DNA from: Nemertoderma westbladi
Lineage: Eukaryota; Xenacoelomorpha; Nemertodermatida; Nemertodermatidae
Direction of reading: 5' to 3'
Assembly (NCBI GenBank): GCA_032718475.1
Contig: JAUCBJ010000111.1
Location: 1-45,000 of the forward strand
DNA: 45,000 bases
Shown: piece by piece, positions 40,097 through 45,000 of the stretch
How the letters are laid out: every line of letters starts with the position of its first letter
How positions within the stretch are numbered: position 1 is the first letter of the stretch
Notes under the pieces: model-generated
The model's input: only the letters and a program-made list of their open reading frames with translations
Databases searched by the model: none
What the model was told of the DNA's origin: nothing
Made by a program: the position numbers and the translations under genes

Positions 40097-43000
40097 CAGC
40101 TCTGTAGTTCAGCTCTGTAGTTCAGCTCTGTAGTTCAGCGCTGTAGTTCAGCTCTGTAGTTCAGCGCTGTAGTTCAGCGCTGTAGTTCAGCTCTGTAGTT
40201 CAGCGCTGTAGTTCAGCTCTGTAGTTCAGCGCTGTAGTTCAGCGCTGTAGTTCAGCTCTGTAGTTCAGCGCTGTAGTTCAGCTCTGTAGTTCAGCTCTGT
40301 AGTTCAGCTCTGTAGTTCAGCGCTGTAGTTCAGCTCTGTAGTTCAGCTCTGTAGTTCAGCTCTGTAGTTCAGCTCTGTAGTTCAGCTCTGTAGTTCAGCG
40401 CTTTAGTTCGCTGTAGTTCAGCTCTGTAGTTCAGCGCTGTAGTTCAGCGCTGTAGTTCAGCTCTGTAGTTCAGCGCTGTAGTTCAGCTCTGTAGTTCAGC
40501 GCTGTAGTTCAGCTCTGTAGTTCAGCGCTGTAGTTCAGCTCTGTAGTTCAGCTCTGTAGTTCAGCTCTGTAGTTCAGCTCTGTAGTTCAGCTCTGTAGTT
40601 CAGCTCTGTAGTTCAGCTCTGTAGTTCAGCGCTTTAGTTCGCTGTAGTTCAGCTCTGTAGTTCAGCGCTGTAGTTCAGCGCTGTAGTTCAGCTCTGTAGT
40701 TCAGCGCTGTAGTTCAGCTCTGTAGTTCAGCTCTGTAGTTCAGCTCTGTAGTTCAGCTCTGTAGTTCAGCTCTGTAGTTCAGCTCTGTAGTTCAGCTCTG
40801 TAGTTCAGCGCTGTAGTTCAGCTCTGTAGTTCAGATCTGTAGTTCAGCGCTGTAGTTCAGCGCTGTAGTTCAGCGCTTTAGTTCGCTGTAGTTCAGCGCT
40901 GTAGTTCAGCTCTGTAGTTCAGCTCTGTAGTTCAGCGCTGTAGTTCAGCGCTGTAGTTCAGCTCTGTAGTTCAGCGCTGTAGTTCAGCTCTGTAGTTCAG
41001 CGCTGTAGTTCAGCGCTGTAGTTCAGCTCTGTAGTTCAGCGCTGTAGTTCAGCTCTGTAGTTCAGCGCTGTAGTTCAGCTCCGTAGTTCAGCTCCGTAGT
41101 TCAGCTCTGTAGTTCAGCGCTGTAGTTCAGCTCCGTAGTTCAGCTCTGTAGTTCAGCTCTGTAGTTCAGCTCTGTAGTTCAGCTCTGTAGTTCAGCTCCG
41201 TAGTTCAGCGCTGTAGTTCAGCGCTGTAGTTCAGCGCTTTAGTTCGCTGTAGTTCAGCGCTGTAGTTCAGCTCTGTAGTTCAGCGCTGTAGTTCAGCGCT
41301 TTAGTTCGCTGTAGTTCAGCGCTGTAGTTCAGCTCTGTAGTTCAGCGCTGTAGTTCAGCGCTTTAGTTCGCTGTAGTTCAGCGCTGTAGTTCAGCTCTGT
41401 AGTTCAGCTCTGTAGTTCAGCTCCGTAGTTCAGCGCTGTAGTTCAGCGCTGTAGTTCAGCGCTTTAGTTCGCTGTAGTTCAGCGCTGTAGTTCAGCTCTG
41501 TAGTTCAGCGCTGTAGTTCAGCGCTTTAGTTCGCTGTAGTTCAGCGCTGTAGTTCAGCGCTGTAGTTCAGCGCTGTAGTTCAGCGCTTTAGTTCGCTGTA
41601 GTTCAGCGCTGTAGTTCAGCTCTGTAGTTCAGCGCTGTAGTTCAGCGCTTTAGTTCGCTGTAGTTCAGCGCTGTAGTTCAGCTCTGTAGTTCAGCTCTGT
41701 AGTTCAGCGCTGTAGTTCAGCGCTGTAGTTCAGCTCTGTAGTTCAGCGCTGTAGTTCAGCTCTGTAGTTCAGCGCTGTAGTTCAGCGCTGTAGTTCAGCT
41801 CTGTAGTTCAGCGCTGTAGTTCAGCTCTGTAGTTCAGCGCTGTAGTTCAGCTCCGTAGTTCAGCTCCGTAGTTCAGCTCTGTAGTTCAGCGCTGTAGTTC
41901 AGCTCCGTAGTTCAGCTCTGTAGTTCACCGCTGTAGTTCAGCTCTGTAGTTCAGCGCTGTAGTTCAGCTCTGTAGTTCAGCTCTGTAGTTCAGCTCTGTA
42001 GTTCAGCGCTGTAGTTCAGCTCTGTAGTTCAGCGCTGTAGTTCAGCTCCGTAGTTCAGCTCCGTAGTTCAGCTCTGTAGTTCAGCGCTGTAGTTCAGCTC
42101 CGTAGTTCAGCTCTGTAGTTCACCGCTGTAGTTCAGCTCTGTAGTTCAGCGCTGTAGTTCAGCTCTGTAGTTCAGCTCTGTAGTTCAGCGCTGTAGTTCA
42201 GCTCTGTAGTTCAGCTCTGTAGTTCAGCTCTGTAGTTCAGCTCTGTAGTTCAGCTCTGTAGTTCAGCTCTGTAGTTCAGCTCTGTAGTTCAGCGCTGTAG
42301 TTCAGCTCTGTAGTTCAGCTCTGTAGTTCAGCGCTGTAGTTCAGCTCTGTAGTTCAGCGCTTTTTAGTTCGCTGTAGTTCAGCTCTGTAGTTCAGCGCTG
42401 TAGTTCAGCGCTGTAGTTCAGCGCTGTAGTTCAGCGCTATAGTTCAGCTCTGTAGTTCAGCGCTGTAGTTCAGCGCTGTAGTTCAGCGCTGTAGTTCAGC
42501 TCTGTAGTTCAGCGCTTTTTAGTTCGCTGTAGTTCAGCTCTGTAGTTCAGCGCTGTAGTTCAGCTCTGTAGTTCAGCTCTGTAGTTCAGCGCTGTAGTTC
42601 AGCGCTGTAGTTCAGCGCTGTAGTTCAGCTCTGTAGTTCAGCGCTTTTTAGTTCGCTGTAGTTCAGCTCTGTAGTTCAGCGCTGTAGTTCAGCTCTGTAG
42701 TTCAGCTCTGTAGTTCAGCGCTGTAGTTCAGCTCTGTAGTTCAGCGCTGTAGTTCAGCTCTGTAGTTCAGCTCTGTAGTTCAGCGCTGTAGTTCAGCTCT
42801 GTAGTTCAGCGCTGTAGTTCAGCGCTGTAGTTCAGCTCTGTAGTTCAGCGCTGTAGTTCAGCTCTGTAGTTCAGCGCTGTAGTTCAGCTCTGTAGTTCAG
42901 CGCTGTAGTTCAGCTCTGTAGTTCAGCGCTGTAGTTCAGCGCTGTAGTTCAGCTCTGTAGTTCAGCGCTTTTTAGTTCGCTGTAGTTCAGCTCTGTAGTT

Positions 43001-44248
43001 CAGCGCTGTAGTTCAGCTCTGTAGTTCAGCTCTGTAGTTCAGCGCTGTAGTTCAGCTCTGTAGTTCAGCGCTGTAGTTCAGCTCTGTAGTTCAGCTCTGT
43101 AGTTCAGCGCTGTAGTTCAGCTCTGTAGTTCAGCGCTGTAGTTCAGCGCTGTAGTTCAGCTCTGTAGTTCAGCGCTGTAGTTCAGCTCTGTAGTTCAGCG
43201 CTGTAGTTCAGCTCTGTAGTTCAGCTCTGTAGTTCAGCGCTGTAGTTCAGCTCTGTAGTTCAGCGCTGTAGTTCAGCGCTGTAGTTCAGCTCTGTAGTTC
43301 AGCTCTGTAGTTCAGCGCTGTAGTTCAGCTCTGTAGTTCAGCGCTGTAGTTCAGCGCTGTAGTTCAGCTCTGTAGTTCAGCGCTGTAGTTCAGCGCTGTA
43401 GTTCAGCTCTGTAGTTCAGCGCTGTAGTTCAGCTCTGTAGTTCAGCGCTGTAGTTCAGCTCTGTAGTTCAGCTCTGTAGTTCAGCGCTGTAGTTCAGCTC
43501 TGAAGTTCAGCGCTGTAGTTCAGCTCTGTAGTTCAGCTCTGTAGTTCAGCGCTGTAGTTCAGCGCTGTAGTTCAGCTCTGTAGTTCAGCGCTGTAGTTCA
43601 GCTCTGTAGTTCAGCTCTGTAGTTCAGCGCTGTAGTTCAGCGCTGTAGTTCAGCGCTGTAGTTCAGCTCTGTAGTTCAGCGCTGTAGTTCAGCTCTGTAG
43701 TTCAGCGCTGTAGTTCAGCTCTGTAGTTCAGCTCTGTAGTTCAGCGCTGTAGTTCAGCTCTGTAGTTCAGCTCTGTAGTTCAGCGCTGTAGTTCAGCTCT
43801 GTAGTTCAGCGCTGTAGTTCAGCGCTGTAGTTCAGCTCTGTAGTTCAGCGCTGTAGTTCAGCTCTGTAGTTCAGCGCTGTAGTTCAGCTCTGTAGTTCAG
43901 CGCTGTAGTTCAGCTCTGTAGTTCAGCGCTGTAGTTCAGCTCTGTAGTTCAGCTCTGTAGTTCAGCGCTGTAGTTCAGCTCTGTAGTTCAGCGCTGTAGT
44001 TCAGCGCTGTAGTTCAGCTCTGTAGTTCAGCGCTGTAGTTCAGCTCTGTAGTTCAGCGCTGTAGTTCAGCTCTGTAGTTCAGCTCTGTAGTTCAGCGCTG
44101 TAGTTCAGCGCTGTAGTTCAGCTCTGTAGTTCAGCGCTGTAGTTCAGCTCTGTAGTTCAGCTCTGTAGTTCAGCTCTGTAGTTCAGCTCTGTAGTTCAGC
44201 TCTGTAGTTCAGCTCTGTAGTTCAGCTCTGTAGTTCAGCGCTGAAGTT
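40097..44248. repeat. 13-bp minisatellite, about 320 copies
   Basis: Two dominant 13-bp variants, CTCTGTAGTTCAG and CGCTGTAGTTCAG, alternate in an irregular order. Rarer forms are CTCCGTAGTTCAG, a contracted CGCTTTAGTTCGCTGTAG, and a later CGCTTTTTAGTTCGCTG. Between 41235 and 41700 the contracted form recurs every 62 bp, a local higher-order repeat. There is no flanking gene homology. Confidence 0.97.
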
Positions 44249-44495
44249 AAAAATCTACGCACGGCGGAGTAGCTCTAGACTGGGACTTAGAGTTAATATT
44301 AGTAAATTATGATCAAATCAAATGAGAACCATTGTCTGACCTGATAGAATGACAGAGAAAAAACCCAAAGAATAACATTATTAACAATGAAAATACGAAA
44401 TACGTTGCGTTTTCCGAAACACAAGTCCTCCAATTCGAAACAATTTGCAGATTGTAAGGAAAAATGGAATGAAATAAATAAAAACATCTGATATT
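44249..44495. other. 3' flank of the minus-strand UBZ gene
   Basis: AT-rich; on the minus strand it follows the stop at 44496. It should contain the 3' UTR; possible AATAAA-like signals are not obvious on that strand. The 69-codon ORF here has no features. Confidence 0.4.
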
Positions 44496-45000
44496 TTAGC
44501 CAATCCATGTAAAATCATCTGGAGTACCTCCAATAAAAATATTTTCATTTGGGATTGTCATGGCAACGGTTTCTGGAACAGTATTGTCTGTAAGAGAATC
44601 GAAATGCCCGTTAACGTGTTTATTGAGTTCGTCTACGGACATTGATTCGCGAAACTGCATAAAGCAAACGGGGCAGCAATTGGAGTTCAGTGGTGGGGGG
44701 TGAAATTGAAAGTCTGTGGACTGGGGAGTGAGTGGGGGAAAGTCTGTGGACTGGGGAGTGAGTGGGGGAAAGTCTGTGGACTGGGGAGTGAGTGGGGGAA
44801 AGTCTGTGGACTGGGGAGTGAGTGGGGGAAAGTCTGTGGACTGGGGAGTCAGTGGGGGAAAGTCTGAATGGGAACAAGAGGGGTGTGTTTGTGAGGGTAT
44901 CCCTGAACTTACTGCCGAGTCGAGAAGAGGCTGCCGCGAGCTGAATGGGGAGGCGTTGTGGCTGTGGGATGTGGCGCTGTGGCTGTAAGGAGCGGCAGGA
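44496..45000 (-). CDS. C-terminal exon of a UBZ zinc-finger protein (TAX1BP1/NDP52-like)
   Basis: Minus-strand frame open from the window edge to stop TAA at 44498-44496, about 167 codons; partial at its 5' side. Order: a Ser/Pro/His-rich stretch; five 10-residue repeats DFPPLTPQST encoded by a 30-bp minisatellite (44708-44866); then CCPVCFMQFRESMSVDELNK followed by HVNGHFD; then a tail ending TPDDFTWIG. The finger has C-x2-C-x15-H-x3-H spacing, with Gln-Phe after the second Cys and His-Phe-Asp at the end, as in the C-terminal ubiquitin-binding UBZ fingers of TAX1BP1 and CALCOCO2. That suggests a ubiquitin-binding adaptor, possibly in selective autophagy; the second part is inference. CCTTACAG at 44983-44990 may be the exon's acceptor (exon start 44982). 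The frame lacks an upstream Met, so start-based ORF calling misses it. Confidence 0.6.
   Translation of the reverse strand, partial: PAAPYSHSATSHSHNASPFSSRQPLLDSAVSSGIPSQTHPSCSHSDFPPLTPQSTDFPPLTPQSTDFPPLTPQSTDFPPLTPQSTDFPPLTPQSTDFQFHPPPLNSNCCPVCFMQFRESMSVDELNKHVNGHFDSLTDNTVPETVAMTIPNENIFIGGTPDDFTWIG
44708..44866. repeat. 30-bp coding minisatellite, 5 copies
   Basis: Unit AGTCTGTGGACTGGGGAGTG plus AGTGGGGGAA at 44711, 44741, 44771, 44801 and 44831. All copies are 30 bp, so the minus-strand reading frame is preserved through the array; one copy differs by a base (GTC for GTG at 44850). Confidence 0.9.

Overview
The window is metazoan nuclear DNA, most likely from an aquatic invertebrate. Genes have introns with GT-AG junctions, the background is AT-rich, and there are LINE, Penelope-like and tRNA-derived SINE retroelements. 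The recognisable proteins (centrin-3, ATIC, NDUFB10, UTP14) are animal-like. I cannot name the species. No bacterial features (operons, RBS, CRISPR, IS elements) are present.

Layout. 1-10.87 kb is a huge, near-perfect inverted repeat centred near 5328. Each arm holds a 22-bp minisatellite and two exons that read as UTP14 (small-subunit processome). On the minus strand these join in phase with a third, upstream exon at 11.06-11.18 kb, so the minisatellite is a giant UTP14 intron and the left arm is a mirror copy. A 30-bp minisatellite follows (11.5-14.1 kb), then a fold-back element rich in RFX X-box-like palindromes (14.4-15.6 kb). A three-exon centrin-3 gene (CETN3) runs from 18.77 to 25.11 kb on the plus strand. 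Its first intron holds a decayed LINE ORF1-like remnant and a SINE. Its second intron holds an intact, intronless gene for a membrane-anchored fibrinogen-like protein. ATIC (28.56-30.35 kb, plus) has an uninterrupted, GC-rich coding region and faces a three-exon NDUFB10 gene on the minus strand (31.54-33.63 kb). From 34.0 to 38.5 kb lies a 5'-truncated APE-type LINE on the minus strand, split by a 1.38-kb Penelope-like element that keeps its GIY-YIG endonuclease, has 35-bp inverted repeats, a 13-bp target duplication and a hammerhead-like motif. A 4.15-kb 13-bp minisatellite fills 40.1-44.25 kb. The window ends in the last coding exon, on the minus strand, of a protein with a TAX1BP1/NDP52-type UBZ zinc finger.

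The genes are unrelated housekeeping loci (rRNA processing, centriole/basal body, purine synthesis, respiratory complex I), not a pathway cluster. What stands out is structural: roughly 16 kb of 45 kb is tandem repeat, and the palindrome cuts UTP14 in half. It is either a striking rearrangement or a fold-back assembly error. All calls come from reading the sequence; no database search or alignment software was used.
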